64,000 nucleotides of DNA from Saccharopolyspora elongata (GCF_004348985.1 NZ_SMKW01000005.1:1-64000), one strand, 5' to 3'. Positions 24,731 to 34,159 are shown, counted from the first letter of the stretch. The notes: a model not told the origin generated them from the sequence alone. Program-made: numbers and translations.

Positions 24731-24770
24731 GGACATCCCTTCGATCGGTCTTGCGGCCAGCCTGAACGCC

Positions 24771-24795
24771 GTACCTGACATCTCCTGTCAGGTAC
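24771..24795. promoter_or_regulatory. Operator dyad between DUF3224 and WYL genes
   Basis: GTACCTGACA (24771-24780) and TGTCAGGTAC (24786-24795) form a perfect 10-bp inverted repeat with a 5-bp centre. It lies 20 bp before the WYL regulator start and 41 bp before the DUF3224 start, so it is the probable binding site of that regulator. Confidence 0.7.
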
Positions 24796-24814
24796 ACCGG
24801 GCAGAATCCGGCAC

Positions 24815-25780
24815 ATGCGCGCCGACCGGCTCCTCTCCGTGCTCCTGCTGCTGCAGAACCGCGGCCGGATGACCGCGACCGAACTCGCCGAGGCGCTGGA
24901 GGTGTCGGTCCGCACCGTCTACCGCGACATCGAGGCCCTCGGCGCGGCCGGCGTCCCGGTCTGCGCCGACCGCGGACCCGACGGCGGCTACCGCCTGATG
25001 GACGGCTACCGCACCCGGCTGACCGGCCTCACCGACGCCGAAGCCGGCTCCCTCTTCCTCGCCGGCGCGCCCGGACCGGCCCGGGAACTCGGCCTCGGCG
25101 CGGTCCTGGCCACCGCGCAGCTGAAGGTCCAAGCCGCGCTGCCCGCCGAACTGGCCGAGCGGGCCCGCCGCATCCAGGACCGGTTCCACCTCGACGCCAA
25201 GGGCTGGTTCCGGGACGCCGACGACGTGCCGCACCTGGCCGAGATCGCCCAGGCGGTGTGGGAACAACGCGTCCTGCGCGTGCACTACCGCCGGTGGCGT
25301 GGCGAGGTGCACCGAGAGCTCAACCCGCTGGGCATCGTCCTGAAAGGCGGGATCTGGTACCTCGTGGCCCAGGCCGGCGAAGCCATCCGCACCTACCGGA
25401 TCTCCCGCTTCCTGGCCGTGGAGATCACCCCGGAGGCCTTCGCCCGGCCCGCGGGCTTCGACCTCGCCGCCAGCTGGGCGGAATCCGCCCGGCGCATGGA
25501 AGCCGAGATGTACCGCGGAACAGCGCGCCTGAGGATCTCGCCGCTCGCGCAGAAACTGCTGCCCGCGAAGTTCGGCTCTCTCGGCACCGGCGCCCTCGCC
25601 GCCGCCGGGCCGCCCGACGAGCACGGCTGGGTCGAGGTCGACCTGCTCGTCGAACGGCAGGACGTCGCCGTCCACGACGTGCTCCGCCTCGGCGCCGAAG
25701 CCGAGGTGCTCGGCCCGCCCGAACTCCGCGCCGCGGTCGCCGAAACCGTTACCGCGCTGGCGACTCGCTACGCAACCTGA
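24815..25780 (+). CDS. WYL-domain transcription regulator
   Basis: A 321-residue protein with an N-terminal winged helix (LLLLQNRGRMTATELAEALE then VSVRTVYRDIEALGAAGVPV, about residues 8-50), a WYL domain (about 140-210, with LVAQAGEAIRTYRISRF) and a WCX extension. WYL proteins sense nucleic-acid or small ligands and often control a divergent gene, here the DUF3224 gene. Its end overlaps the end of the convergent mannosyltransferase gene by 32 bp. Confidence 0.88.
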   Translation: MRADRLLSVLLLLQNRGRMTATELAEALEVSVRTVYRDIEALGAAGVPVCADRGPDGGYRLMDGYRTRLTGLTDAEAGSLFLAGAPGPARELGLGAVLATAQLKVQAALPAELAERARRIQDRFHLDAKGWFRDADDVPHLAEIAQAVWEQRVLRVHYRRWRGEVHRELNPLGIVLKGGIWYLVAQAGEAIRTYRISRFLAVEITPEAFARPAGFDLAASWAESARRMEAEMYRGTARLRISPLAQKLLPAKFGSLGTGALAAAGPPDEHGWVEVDLLVERQDVAVHDVLRLGAEAEVLGPPELRAAVAETVTALATRYAT

Positions 25781-27104
25781 ACGCGCTCCGCACCGGGCCG
25801 AAATCGTCCACAGTGGAGCGCGCGGCGAGGAACGCCACGAACAGGCCCACCAGCAGCGCCGCCCGGCCCCAGACGCCGATCATCAGCGCCTGCGACGTGA
25901 AGCCGTCGTGGATGCCGTTCGGCTCGCCCGCCATGTTCAGGTAGAACCAGCGGAAGATGCTGATGCCCATCGCCAGGTCCGCCACCAGGTACGCCACGAT
26001 CCAGCCCCAGCGCACCGCCACCAGCACGAAGAACGGCAGCAGCCACAGCGTGTACTGCGGCGAATGCACCTTGTGCAGCAACAGGAAACCGCACAACATC
26101 GCCGCCGACACCTGGATCCACGGGTACGTCCCGGTGCGCTCGTAGCGCAACCAGCCGACCGCGCAAGCCACCGCGAACGACAACAGCATCAGCAGCGGCG
26201 ACACCACGCCCATCGCCGACTGGAAACCCTCGTACTCGGTCCAATGCCGGAAACCCCAGTACCAGATCGAGTTCGTGCTGATGTCCACCTGCCGCCGGGA
26301 CTGGAAGTCGAACGACGCCAACCAGCCGCCGAACCCGGCCAGCATGAACGGCACGTTCGCCAGCACCGCAGTCCCGACCGCGGCCCCCACCACCTGCAGA
26401 GCGCCGCGCACGTCGAACCGCCGCTCGTCGCGGCCCTCGGTCAGCACGTACAACGCCAGCGGCAGCACGAAAAGCGCCGGGTAAAGCTTCAGCGCGAAAC
26501 CCAAGCCCAGCAGCACCGCGGCCGCCGTCGCCCGCCTGCGCAACGACGCCGACGTCCACCGGTGCACGACGAACACCGCGGCCACCGCGCACGCCACCAC
26601 CGGCAGATCCCAGTTGTGGAAGGCGTAAAGCACCAGCGGCGGGCTCAACGCCCATAACAGTGCCCGCCAGCCGCTCAACCGGCCCAGCCACCACGCGACG
26701 GCCAACCCGAACGGCGCCATCAACAACGCCGACGAGGCCAGGAAACCCGCATCCGTGTCGGCGAACAACGCGCCCACCCAGATCAGCACGCCGGTCAGCA
26801 CCGGGTACTCGACCACGCCGCCGTACAACGTCCCGTCAGGCTCGATCCCGCCGTGCACGTAGGGGAAGACGTGCCGGTCGATGTCCCGGCCGATCCACAG
26901 GTTCTGGATGTCGGAGTAGCACACGTCGCCGTACGCCCGCTCCTGGTAAGCGGGCTCCGAACGCCCCCACTCGTCGAAGAGCGGGCCGGTGCACCGCGCC
27001 TTGTTGGCATACCCCAGCGCCAACGCCAACGCGGTGAACATGCACAGCGCGACCAAGCCGGAGATCGTCAACCTGCGGGCCGTCTTGACGCCGATGCCGA
27101 TCAC
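25749..27104 (-). CDS. GT87-type polyprenol-dependent mannosyltransferase
   Basis: A 451-residue membrane protein with about ten helices. It resembles the DUF2029/GT87 family (PimE, MptC-like), with YEWGRSEPAYQERAYGDVCYSDI-like N-terminal loop (partly WGRSEPAYQERAYGDVCYSD), LGFALKLYPALFVLPL and KVHSPQYTLWLLPF segments. Such enzymes use polyprenyl-phosphate-mannose on the outer membrane face to build lipomannan or related glycans. GTG at 27104 is uncertain: the ribosome site is weak and the frame is open further upstream. Confidence 0.75.
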   Translation of the reverse strand: MIGIGVKTARRLTISGLVALCMFTALALALGYANKARCTGPLFDEWGRSEPAYQERAYGDVCYSDIQNLWIGRDIDRHVFPYVHGGIEPDGTLYGGVVEYPVLTGVLIWVGALFADTDAGFLASSALLMAPFGLAVAWWLGRLSGWRALLWALSPPLVLYAFHNWDLPVVACAVAAVFVVHRWTSASLRRRATAAAVLLGLGFALKLYPALFVLPLALYVLTEGRDERRFDVRGALQVVGAAVGTAVLANVPFMLAGFGGWLASFDFQSRRQVDISTNSIWYWGFRHWTEYEGFQSAMGVVSPLLMLLSFAVACAVGWLRYERTGTYPWIQVSAAMLCGFLLLHKVHSPQYTLWLLPFFVLVAVRWGWIVAYLVADLAMGISIFRWFYLNMAGEPNGIHDGFTSQALMIGVWGRAALLVGLFVAFLAARSTVDDFGPVRSAFRLRSESPAR

Positions 27105-27136
27105 TCCCGTTCGATACCGCGAAGAAGTCGATGCGC

Positions 27137-27904
27137 TCAAGCGACCTTGCCGCGGAGGAACGCGATGTCGTCGGCCTGGCCCTCGTCCGGCGTCTCCACC
27201 ACCACCGGCGCCCCGGCGCTCGCGCACACCGCGACCAGCAGATCCGGATCGATGTTGCCCGTGCCGATGTTGGCGTGCCGGTCCCGCGAGGAGCCGAACT
27301 CGTCCCGCGAATCGTTGAGGTGCACCAGATCGATCCGCCCGGTGATCGCCTTCACCCGGTCGACGATGTCCAGCAGCTCCTCGCCCGCGGCGTGCGCGTG
27401 GCAGGTGTCCAGGCAGAAACCCGCGCCGAACTCGCCGACCGCATCCCACAACCGCGCCAGCGCATCGAACCGCCGCGCCATCGCGTTGGCGCCGCCCGCG
27501 GTGTTCTCGATCAGGATCGGCACGTCGAAACCGCCGTCCGCGGCCTGCCGCTCGAACAGCTTCCGCCAGTTCGACACGCCCTCGGCCGGCGCATCGTCCT
27601 TGGTCACGTGCCCGCCGTGCACGATCAGGCCCGTCGCGCCCACCGCGGCCGCCGCCGTCGCCTGCTGCGCCACGGCCTTGCGGGACGGGATCCGGATCCG
27701 GTTGTTCAGCGAGGCCACGTTGATCACGTACGGCGCATGGATGAACACCTCGACGTCGCTGTCGCGCAACTGCTCCGCCTGCGGATGCGGCTTCGGGACC
27801 TTCCAGCCCTGCGGGTCCGACAGGAAGAACTGCACGACCTCCGCGCCGCGCTCGGCGGCGGCGGCCAACGGGTCATCATCGCGAACGTGGGCGCCGATAC
27901 GCAT
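27137..27904 (-). CDS. nfo: Endonuclease IV (apurinic/apyrimidinic repair)
   Basis: A 255-residue TIM-barrel protein. The zinc-binding family segments are present: [52 protein letters not shown] and VVVETPDEG. Endonuclease IV cuts DNA 5' of abasic sites. ATG at 27904 begins MRIGAHV, the usual start. It lies 32 bp upstream of the mannosyltransferase gene on the same strand. Confidence 0.92.
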   Translation of the reverse strand: MRIGAHVRDDDPLAAAAERGAEVVQFFLSDPQGWKVPKPHPQAEQLRDSDVEVFIHAPYVINVASLNNRIRIPSRKAVAQQATAAAAVGATGLIVHGGHVTKDDAPAEGVSNWRKLFERQAADGGFDVPILIENTAGGANAMARRFDALARLWDAVGEFGAGFCLDTCHAHAAGEELLDIVDRVKAITGRIDLVHLNDSRDEFGSSRDRHANIGTGNIDPDLLVAVCASAGAPVVVETPDEGQADDIAFLRGKVA

Positions 27905-28073
27905 ACCCGAAGTCTAGGCGGCCGACCGGATCGCCTCCCGGCGGCGTGAACGGCCCGATCCCACAGCGCGGGAAGCCACGGGTTTTCCCCCGGGCCGTCA
28001 CCAATGGCGGTGTTCGGGCGTTATTAATCTTGAGAGAGTGATCGGCATTCGCACGGCCGTGGGGAGACGAGAC

Positions 28074-29012
28074 ATGGGAGCACGGGGGAAACCCAATCCG
28101 CTGGTCCGGCCGAACGCGCTCGGCCGGACCGTGTCCGCGGGGCTGGTCGGCTTAGCGATCACGGCGAGCACCTTCCTCGGCGCCGGCGCCGCCTACGCGG
28201 CCGACCCGCTGGTCGTCGACCAGCCCCTGGCCATCGTCGACGCGGAACCCGGCCAGCAGATCACCATCGCGCCGTCCACGCTCGACTTCAAGGTCCGCGA
28301 GGCCGTGCTGCTCGCCATGCCGCTGGCCTTCGGCCCGGCCGACGACGCCGCCAAGAAGTTCGCCGCCTTGACGCCGATCCCGCTCGGGCCCGCTCGGGAG
28401 GGCCGCACCTTTTACTCCGGCAAGGACATCGCCGACGCCGCCGCGCCGCGGCTCGCCGAGATCGGCCTGCCCGAGAAGAAGGTCGACGCGGTCACCTGGC
28501 ACTTCACCAACCTCGTCAGCCTCGGCAACGCCCTCACGGTGAAGGTCGCGAAGCCCGCCGTCGAACCGCCGCCGACCACGCAGCAGCCGACGCCCGAGCA
28601 GCCCAAGCCGACGCCGAACCCGCCACCCAGCACGAACCCGGCGCCGCCGAGCCCCACCCTGCCGGCGCCCACGACGCCGCCGCCGGCCCTGACGCCCAGC
28701 GGCGGGGCGCCGGGAGCGCTCAGCGTCCTGCCGCCCAGCCTGCGGGACCTCCAGGGCGGCTCGCTCCCGTGGGGGCAGGCCCGCTACGGCCAGGTGCCGG
28801 GCCTGACGCCGGACATCGGCGACCTCCAGAAGCAGTCCCAGGAGCAGCAGAAGGCACGTGAGCAGCAGGAGGAGATCCGCGCCGCGGGCAAGGCGGAGGC
28901 GTTGCCGACGGAGGTGACGGACCGGGTGGCGGCCCCGGTGCTGCTCGCCGCGATCTCGCTGGCGGTGGTCACGGCGACCCTCGTCCGCAGCTGGGTCCTC
29001 CGCCGCCACTGA
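28074..29012 (+). CDS. Membrane-anchored surface protein with Pro-rich linker
   Basis: A 312-residue protein. A signal peptide covers about residues 1-42 (hydrophobic stretch ending AAYAA). Residues 43-165 form a globular region of unknown fold, residues 168-220 a Pro/Thr-rich linker with repeated QPTPEQPKPTP-type units, followed by a Gln/Glu-rich helical part and a C-terminal membrane helix ending RRH. No LPXTG sorting signal is present. ATG at 28074 is chosen; GTG at 28038 would add 12 residues. Function unknown. Confidence 0.7.
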   Translation: MGARGKPNPLVRPNALGRTVSAGLVGLAITASTFLGAGAAYAADPLVVDQPLAIVDAEPGQQITIAPSTLDFKVREAVLLAMPLAFGPADDAAKKFAALTPIPLGPAREGRTFYSGKDIADAAAPRLAEIGLPEKKVDAVTWHFTNLVSLGNALTVKVAKPAVEPPPTTQQPTPEQPKPTPNPPPSTNPAPPSPTLPAPTTPPPALTPSGGAPGALSVLPPSLRDLQGGSLPWGQARYGQVPGLTPDIGDLQKQSQEQQKAREQQEEIRAAGKAEALPTEVTDRVAAPVLLAAISLAVVTATLVRSWVLRRH

Positions 29013-29038
29013 CCCCGAGCCTCCCCCGACCCCACCCG

Positions 29039-29072
29039 GTGTCCCGCATTTTCAATTGAAACTGCGGGACAC
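29039..29072. terminator. Hairpin terminator after the surface protein
   Basis: GTGTCCCGCA... (29039-) pairs with ...TGCGGGACAC (to 29072) over about 15 bp with one mismatch around a central AATT. It starts 26 bp after the stop codon. No T tract follows. Confidence 0.7.
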
Positions 29073-29112
29073 GGGCGTGTCGCGCCCCGACACGCCGACG
29101 GCTGTGGACAAC

Positions 29113-29164
29113 TTCCGCAATTTCAATGGAAATCGGACCTTCGATTTCCATTGAAATTGCGGAA
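29113..29164. repeat. Perfect 23-bp-stem hairpin upstream of rpsF
   Basis: Arms 29113-29135 and 29142-29164 are perfectly complementary around the loop GACCTT. Ends (TTCCGCAATTTC / GAAATTGCGGAA) and loop match the split hairpin at 16308-16598, while internal bases differ in pairs that keep the stem. It probably insulates the rpsF operon from upstream transcription. Confidence 0.75.
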
Positions 29165-29306
29165 CCACGAACGTCGTCGGGGGTGGGGTGGGGTGATGGC
29201 GGCGGTGTCGGTGCCGCTTGCTAGCCTTGTTCAGTTCGTCGACGCGAACGACCCTCCTGCCACGGAAAGCCCGTGGCCGTGAGTCCACAGGAGGTGAATG
29301 GTCTTC

Positions 29307-29648
29307 ATGCGTCACTACGAGCTCATGGTCATCCTGGACCCGAGCCTGGACGAGCGCACCGTCGCTCCGTCCCTGGAGAACTTCCTCAACGTTGTCCGCA
29401 ACGACGGTGGCACCGTCGAGAAGGTCGACGTCTGGGGCCGCCGGCGTCTCTCGTTCGAGATCGAGAAGAACGCCGAGGGCATCTACGTCGTCCTGGACCT
29501 CAACAGCGAGCCGGCCACCATCAAGGAACTGGACCGGCAGCTGAACCTCAATGAGTCGATCCTGCGGACGAAGGTCATCCGCAAGATCGTCGAGCCCCGC
29601 AAGGCCGCGCGCGCCGCCAAGGCCCGCGCCGCTCAGGCGTCCGCCTGA
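29307..29648 (+). CDS. rpsF: 30S ribosomal protein S6
   Basis: A 113-residue protein beginning [18 protein letters not shown], the usual S6 start, followed by [20 protein letters not shown] and a basic Ala-rich tail. S6 binds S18 on the 30S platform, and the rpsR gene is two genes downstream. AGGAGG lies 12 bases before the chosen ATG; an ATG at 29298 has spacing that is too short. First gene of rpsF-ssb-rpsR-rplI. Confidence 0.95.
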   Translation: MRHYELMVILDPSLDERTVAPSLENFLNVVRNDGGTVEKVDVWGRRRLSFEIEKNAEGIYVVLDLNSEPATIKELDRQLNLNESILRTKVIRKIVEPRKAARAAKARAAQASA

Positions 29649-29690
29649 CCGGCCCGATTCCGCTAACGACCAGACTGGAGTCCCCAGGTC

Positions 29691-30173
29691 ATGGCTGGTG
29701 AAACGGTAATCACGGTGGTCGGCAACCTGACCGCCGACCCGGAGCTGCGGTTCACGCCTTCCGGTGCCGCGGTCGCGAACTTCACGGTCGCGTCCACGCC
29801 CCGGACCTTCGATCGCCAGTCCGGCGAGTGGAAGGACGGCGAGGCCCTGTTCCTGCGCTGCAACATCTGGCGGCAGGCCGCGGAGAACGTGGCCGAGTCG
29901 CTGACCCGCGGCATGCGGGTGGTCGTGCAGGGCAGGCTGCGGCAGCGTTCCTTCGAGACGAAGGAAGGCGAGAAGCGCACGGTCGTCGAGCTCGAGGTCG
30001 ATGAGATCGGGCCGTCCCTGCGCTACGCGACCGCCAAGGTGAACAAGGTCAGCCGCGGCGGCAGTGGCTTCAGCGGTGGCGGGGGCCCGTCCGGTCCCCC
30101 GGCCGACGACCCGTGGGGTTCCGCGCCGCCCGCCGGCTCCGGCGGTGGGTTCAGCGACGAGCCGCCGTTCTAA
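29691..30173 (+). CDS. ssb: Single-stranded DNA-binding protein
   Basis: A 160-residue SSB: an N-terminal OB fold (about residues 1-110, [19 protein letters not shown]) followed by a Gly/Pro/Ser-rich linker and the acidic tip SDEPPF used to recruit replication and repair proteins. It lies between rpsF and rpsR, as in most actinobacteria. Confidence 0.96.
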   Translation: MAGETVITVVGNLTADPELRFTPSGAAVANFTVASTPRTFDRQSGEWKDGEALFLRCNIWRQAAENVAESLTRGMRVVVQGRLRQRSFETKEGEKRTVVELEVDEIGPSLRYATAKVNKVSRGGSGFSGGGGPSGPPADDPWGSAPPAGSGGGFSDEPPF

Positions 30174-30218
30174 ACGGCGCAGCAACGCTTACGAAGTTTT
30201 CGCTCAGGAGGAAGACCG

Positions 30219-30455
30219 ATGGCCAAGGCGCCCGTGCGCAAGCCGAAGAAGAAGGTCTGCGTGTTCTGCAAGGACAAGGCGGCGCAGATCGACTACAAGG
30301 ACACGACGCTGCTGCGGAAGTACATCTCCGACCGCGGCAAGATCCGTGCCCGTCGCGTGACCGGCAACTGCAGCCAGCACCAGCGCGACGTCGCCATCGC
30401 GGTGAAGAACGCCCGCGAGATGGCCCTGCTGCCCTACACCTCGACCGCTCGCTGA
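30219..30455 (+). CDS. rpsR: 30S ribosomal protein S18 (zinc-binding type)
   Basis: A 78-residue S18 with CVFC near residue 14 and NCSQH near residue 50, giving the four-ligand zinc pattern of the C+ form. Actinobacteria often carry a second, zinc-free S18 elsewhere, made under zinc shortage. The ribosome site is AGGAGG before the ATG at 30219. Confidence 0.95.
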   Translation: MAKAPVRKPKKKVCVFCKDKAAQIDYKDTTLLRKYISDRGKIRARRVTGNCSQHQRDVAIAVKNAREMALLPYTSTAR

Positions 30456-30473
30456 CCCGGAAGGAGACACGTC

Positions 30474-30926
30474 GTGAAGATCATCCTCACTGCTGACGTG
30501 ACCGGTCTCGGCGAGTCTGGCGACATCGTCGAGGTCAAGGACGGTTACGCGCGCAACTACCTGCTGCCCCGCAGCCTGGCCATCGTGGCCACCAAGGGCG
30601 CGCAGAAGCAGATCGAAACGATCCGCCGCGTGCAGGAGAACCGCCGGGTGCGCAACCTGGAGCACGCCCACGAGCTCAAGCAGCAGCTGAAGGACCTCGG
30701 CGCGGTCACGCTGACCGCGAAGGTGTCCTCGCAGGGCAAGCTGTTCGGCTCGATCACCAGCGGCGACATCGTCGCCGCGGTCCGCAAGGCCGGTGGCCCG
30801 AACCTGGACAAGCGCTCCGTCGAGCTGCGCGGCCACATCAAGTCGCTCGGCAAGCACGTCGTCGACGTGCAGCTGCACCCGGACGTGACGGCCAACGTCA
30901 GCGTCCAGGTCGCCGGCGAGCAGTGA
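30474..30926 (+). CDS. rplI: 50S ribosomal protein L9
   Basis: A 150-residue L9 with the N-terminal rRNA-binding domain ([33 protein letters not shown]), the long connecting helix (about 45-80) and the C-terminal domain ([13 protein letters not shown]). GTG at 30474 follows AAGGAGA. It ends the rpsF operon; a 417-bp region with DnaA-box-like sites separates it from dnaB. Confidence 0.95.
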   Translation: MKIILTADVTGLGESGDIVEVKDGYARNYLLPRSLAIVATKGAQKQIETIRRVQENRRVRNLEHAHELKQQLKDLGAVTLTAKVSSQGKLFGSITSGDIVAAVRKAGGPNLDKRSVELRGHIKSLGKHVVDVQLHPDVTANVSVQVAGEQ

Positions 30927-31079
30927 CCCGGTAGTACCGGTTTCCACAACGCGGCATCGTCCACTCCGGCATTCGTGTGACGGGTGGACGATGCTGCGTC
31001 CGGTGCGCGCCCCGGTTGTCACGGCGGTGGCCGAGCCCCGCCGAGTCCCGACACGCCGACGAGAGCGACACACCGGGAC

Positions 31080-31244
31080 TTTTCCACGGATTTCTTCCAC
31101 AGCCTTCACACAGGGGCTGAACTGGGGTTTTTTGTCGATCATGCCGACTTGTCCCCAAGTTGTCCCCAGCTGCGTGGAAGGCTGCCGCGAGTTATCCCCA
31201 GCTCGATTCGATCTATCCACAGGTTGTCCCGAGCTTTGTCCACA
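31080..31244 (+). promoter_or_regulatory. Cluster of DnaA-box-like sites upstream of dnaB
   Basis: Sites all in the same orientation: TTGTCCCCA at 31149 and 31160, TTATCCCCA at 31192, CTATCCACA at 31213, TTGTCCCGA at 31224 and TTGTCCACA at 31236, with a weaker TTTTCCACG at 31080. TTGTCCACA is the consensus in high-GC actinobacteria. The cluster lies 100-260 bp before dnaB. It may let DnaA regulate dnaB or titrate DnaA; an origin is less likely because dnaA and dnaN are not here. Confidence 0.65.
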
Positions 31245-31343
31245 GCTTGACTTGCCTGCTCCAGGCGGGCGATCTAGCTTCGCGCGCGGGCGTTCACGCA
31301 CACCACGCGTGAACGCCCTGTGCCGGAGGAGGTGACGGGTCCG

Positions 31344-32735
31344 GTGGCGGTGCCCGACGAGCAGGAAGATCCGTACTTCGACAGCGACGGCGGGTCGAGC
31401 AGCAGCACCACCTTCGAACGGCAGCCCCCGCAGGACCTCGCCGCGGAGCAATCGGTGCTCGGCGGCATGATGCTGAGCAAGGACGCCATCGCCGACGTCG
31501 TCGAGGTGCTCAGCCCCAACGACTTCTACCGCCCGGCGCACCAGGCGATCTACGACTGCGTCCTCGACCTCTACGGCCGCGGCGAACCGGCGGACGCGAT
31601 CACCGTGTCGGCCGAGCTGGAACGCCGCCAGGAACTGCTCAAGGTCGGCGGCGCGCCGTACCTGCACACCCTGATCGCCACGGTGCCCACGGCGGCGAAC
31701 GCCGGCTACTACGCGGAGATCGTCTCGGAGAAGGCGATCCTGCGCCGCCTGGTGGAGGCGGGCACCCGGATCGTCCAGCTCGGCTACCACGGCTCCGAGG
31801 GTGCGGCGATCGAGGAGGTCGTCGACCGGGCCCAGTCCGCGATCTACGACGTGACGGAGCGCAAGGCCAGCGAGGACTACCACGTCCTCGAAGAACTCCT
31901 CCAACCGACGATGGACGAGATCGACGCCATCGCCTCGCGAGGTGGAGAATCCCAAGGCATCCCAACGGGTTTCGCGGACCTCGACGCCCTGACCAACGGC
32001 CTCCACGCGGGCCAGATGATCATCATCGCGGCCCGGCCTGGTGTGGGCAAATCGACTCTGGGACTGGATATTGCCAGGTCGGTGTCGGTGAAGCACGGGC
32101 TCGGCAGCGTCATCTTCTCGCTGGAAATGGGGCGCACCGAGATCGTCATGCGCATGCTCTCCGCCGAGGCCCGGATCCGGCTCGGCGACATGCGCGGTGG
32201 CCGGATGACCGACGACGACTGGACGCGGTTGGCGCGGCGGATGAGCGAGATCAGCGAGGCGCCGCTGTTCGTCGACGACTCGCCGAACCTCACCATGATG
32301 GAGATCCGCGCGAAGGCCCGGCGGCTCAAGCAGCGCCACGACATCCAGCTGATCGTGCTGGACTACATGCAGCTGATGACCTCCGGCAAGCGCGTCGAGT
32401 CCCGGCAGCAGGAGGTCTCGGAGTTCTCCCGAAACCTCAAGCTGCTGGCCAAGGAGCTCGAAGTGCCGCTGATCGCGATCTCCCAGCTGAACCGAGGCCC
32501 GGAACAGCGCACGGACAAGCGCCCGCAGCTCTCGGACCTCCGCGAATCCGGTTCACTGGAGCAGGACGCGGACATGGTGATCCTGATCCACCGGCCGGAC
32601 GCGTTCGAGCGGGACGACCCGCGGATGGGCGAGGCGGACCTGATCCTGGCGAAGCACCGTGCGGGCCCGACGGCCACGATCACGGTCGCCCACCAGCTGC
32701 ACTACAGCCGCTTCGTCGACATGGCCCAGGAGTAG
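31344..32735 (+). CDS. dnaB: Replicative DNA helicase DnaB
   Basis: A 463-residue helicase with the N-terminal domain (QDLAAEQSVLGGMMLSKDAI), a linker and the RecA-like C-terminal domain: Walker A ARPGVGKSTLG, DYMQLM (Walker B), AISQLNRGPE and LAKHRAGPT. Inteins, frequent at the Walker A and DYMQ positions in actinobacterial DnaB, are absent. Of several in-frame GTG codons after GGAGGAGG (31325-31332), 31344 has workable spacing; 31320 and 31332 precede or overlap that site. Confidence 0.93.
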   Translation: MAVPDEQEDPYFDSDGGSSSSTTFERQPPQDLAAEQSVLGGMMLSKDAIADVVEVLSPNDFYRPAHQAIYDCVLDLYGRGEPADAITVSAELERRQELLKVGGAPYLHTLIATVPTAANAGYYAEIVSEKAILRRLVEAGTRIVQLGYHGSEGAAIEEVVDRAQSAIYDVTERKASEDYHVLEELLQPTMDEIDAIASRGGESQGIPTGFADLDALTNGLHAGQMIIIAARPGVGKSTLGLDIARSVSVKHGLGSVIFSLEMGRTEIVMRMLSAEARIRLGDMRGGRMTDDDWTRLARRMSEISEAPLFVDDSPNLTMMEIRAKARRLKQRHDIQLIVLDYMQLMTSGKRVESRQQEVSEFSRNLKLLAKELEVPLIAISQLNRGPEQRTDKRPQLSDLRESGSLEQDADMVILIHRPDAFERDDPRMGEADLILAKHRAGPTATITVAHQLHYSRFVDMAQE

Positions 32736-33097
32736 TTCCGTGTAGGTGCAGGGTCTCATTTTCGGCTGCACTTTCTCGTGTGCGACTGCATTTCGACTGC
32801 ACTTGTGCGGTGGGTTGTGAGCCTCCGGCGCTCGCCGAGCTGGCCGCCGCGGGATCGGATGCTCGGACAAAGCTGTCCAGCTGCACCGGACCACCACGTC
32901 TCAACCACGAAGAAATACCACCGAAGTGAGACGGAACCCGAGTGGCTACCCAGCGAGACGCCGGCAAAGACGCAGGTCAAATGAGATCAAGATGTCACGC
33001 GGTTTGAGACCCTGCAGTTCTGCAGGTCTCAAATCTGGTGTCCAACTCTCAGTCGTGATGCCAGTGTCCGGCCAACTGGCCATCGCCTGAGCCAGCA
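32736..33097. other. Intergenic region after dnaB with a hairpin
   Basis: About 360 bp with no gene I can support. TTTGAGACC... (33003) pairs with ...GGTCTCAAA (33033) as a 14-bp hairpin between the convergent dnaB and acetyltransferase genes and may terminate both. Several TGCAGGGTCTC-like words repeat at 32746 and 33012. Confidence 0.5.
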
Positions 33098-33586
33098 TCA
33101 GTCGTCGGCGAGGATGGCGTACAGGTCCGAGTCGCGCCAGCCATCGCGAATGTACGCGGTGCCGCGCATCCGGCCCTCGTATCGCATGCCGATCTTGCGC
33201 GACACCGCTGCCGAGGCGAGGTTGCGCGGGTCGCACGTGCCGGATATGCGGTGGAGCCCATGCTCGCTGAAGCCCATGCGCAGCAGTTCCCGCGCCGCAG
33301 CCGTAGCTATGCCTTGCCCCCACAGCCGTGGATGCACCGCGTACGCGATCTCGCCGGTGCTCGGGCCGCGCAGCTTCAGCTGGGCGCTGCCCACAACGTC
33401 GCCATCGACGAGCACCGCGAACACCAGCCGGTCTGGGGATGCCTCCACCGCGGCCCGCACATAGGCCTGCGTCTGCTCGTAAGTGTTGGGTCCCCACGCC
33501 TGGTAGCGGCACGATTCCGGCAAGCAGGCCCAGCCGTGGACGGCAGTGACGTCGTCGAGCGCGAGCGGCCGGAGCTTGAGCGTCAT
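33098..33586 (-). CDS. GNAT-family N-acetyltransferase (RimJ/RimL type)
   Basis: A 162-residue acetyltransferase with GEIAYAVHPRLWGQGIATAAARELL, whose HPRLWGQGIA is the acetyl-CoA pyrophosphate loop, and HRISGTCDPRNLASAAVSRKIGM before the C-terminal strand, as in the RimJ/RimL group that modifies N-terminal amines. The substrate is unknown. Start ATG at 33586. Confidence 0.87.
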   Translation of the reverse strand: MTLKLRPLALDDVTAVHGWACLPESCRYQAWGPNTYEQTQAYVRAAVEASPDRLVFAVLVDGDVVGSAQLKLRGPSTGEIAYAVHPRLWGQGIATAAARELLRMGFSEHGLHRISGTCDPRNLASAAVSRKIGMRYEGRMRGTAYIRDGWRDSDLYAILADD

Positions 33587-33689
33587 GGCGGCACCTTAGA
33601 TCAGCACGCAACGCTGCCTGAACGCTGTGAGGCCGGCGCGAACCCGACCGGCTGCGCCGGGGCGAAGAAATGCCACGAGCTTGAGGCTG

Positions 33690-33875
33690 ATCATGGCCGC
33701 AATCCCCGTGAGGACAGCCCGGCCGACCTGATCAACGTCGCGCTGGAGGAGCTGGTCCGGGCTCGGCGCGAGCTGCCCGGTTTCACCACGCTGGACAAGA
33801 TGGTCTCCGCGATCCGCACCGAGACGAACACCGAGTTGTTCGCGCTGGTGCTGGACGCGGTGGAGTTCCTGCGCT
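33690..33875 (+). pseudogene. Tn3-family transposase fragment (DUF4158 region)
   Basis: About 60 codons in one frame read NPREDSPADLINVALEELV, then ELPGFTTLDKMVSAIRTETN, which is the conserved N-terminal DUF4158 segment of Tn3-family TnpA proteins. No start and no catalytic core follow, so it is a remnant. It lies 2.3 kb from a resolvase fragment at 36171 with the same orientation. Confidence 0.65.
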
Positions 33876-34159
33876 TCGGGCCGGCGTCCGGGTCGGACCC
33901 GAAGATCCGAGGCCCACCGCAGTCGGTGCCTCGGAGATCGGTTCCCACGGCGAGCAGGAGAAGTCCGGCGCGGTCGGCTGACGGGGGGACCGCGCCGGAC
34001 GAGGCACCGGCCATCTGCTTGACACAGAACGCCTTGCGCTGATGAGCGGACGTGTGGCGTTTCGTTGATCATGTGTCGGATGTGGCGCTGTCGCTGTCTC
34101 CGGGTGGGTCGGTAGCCACAGTGCCGTTACCGGCCGCTGTCTTGGTGAATTGTCCAGTG

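Noticed and set aside
31080-31244. A chromosomal replication origin
   Set aside because: Boxes are all in one direction, the region is short and neither dnaA nor dnaN is next to it. A regulatory cluster is more economical.
31344-32735. An intein in dnaB
   Set aside because: The Walker A (ARPGVGKST), DYMQLM and LNRGPE regions, where inteins insert, are all continuous.
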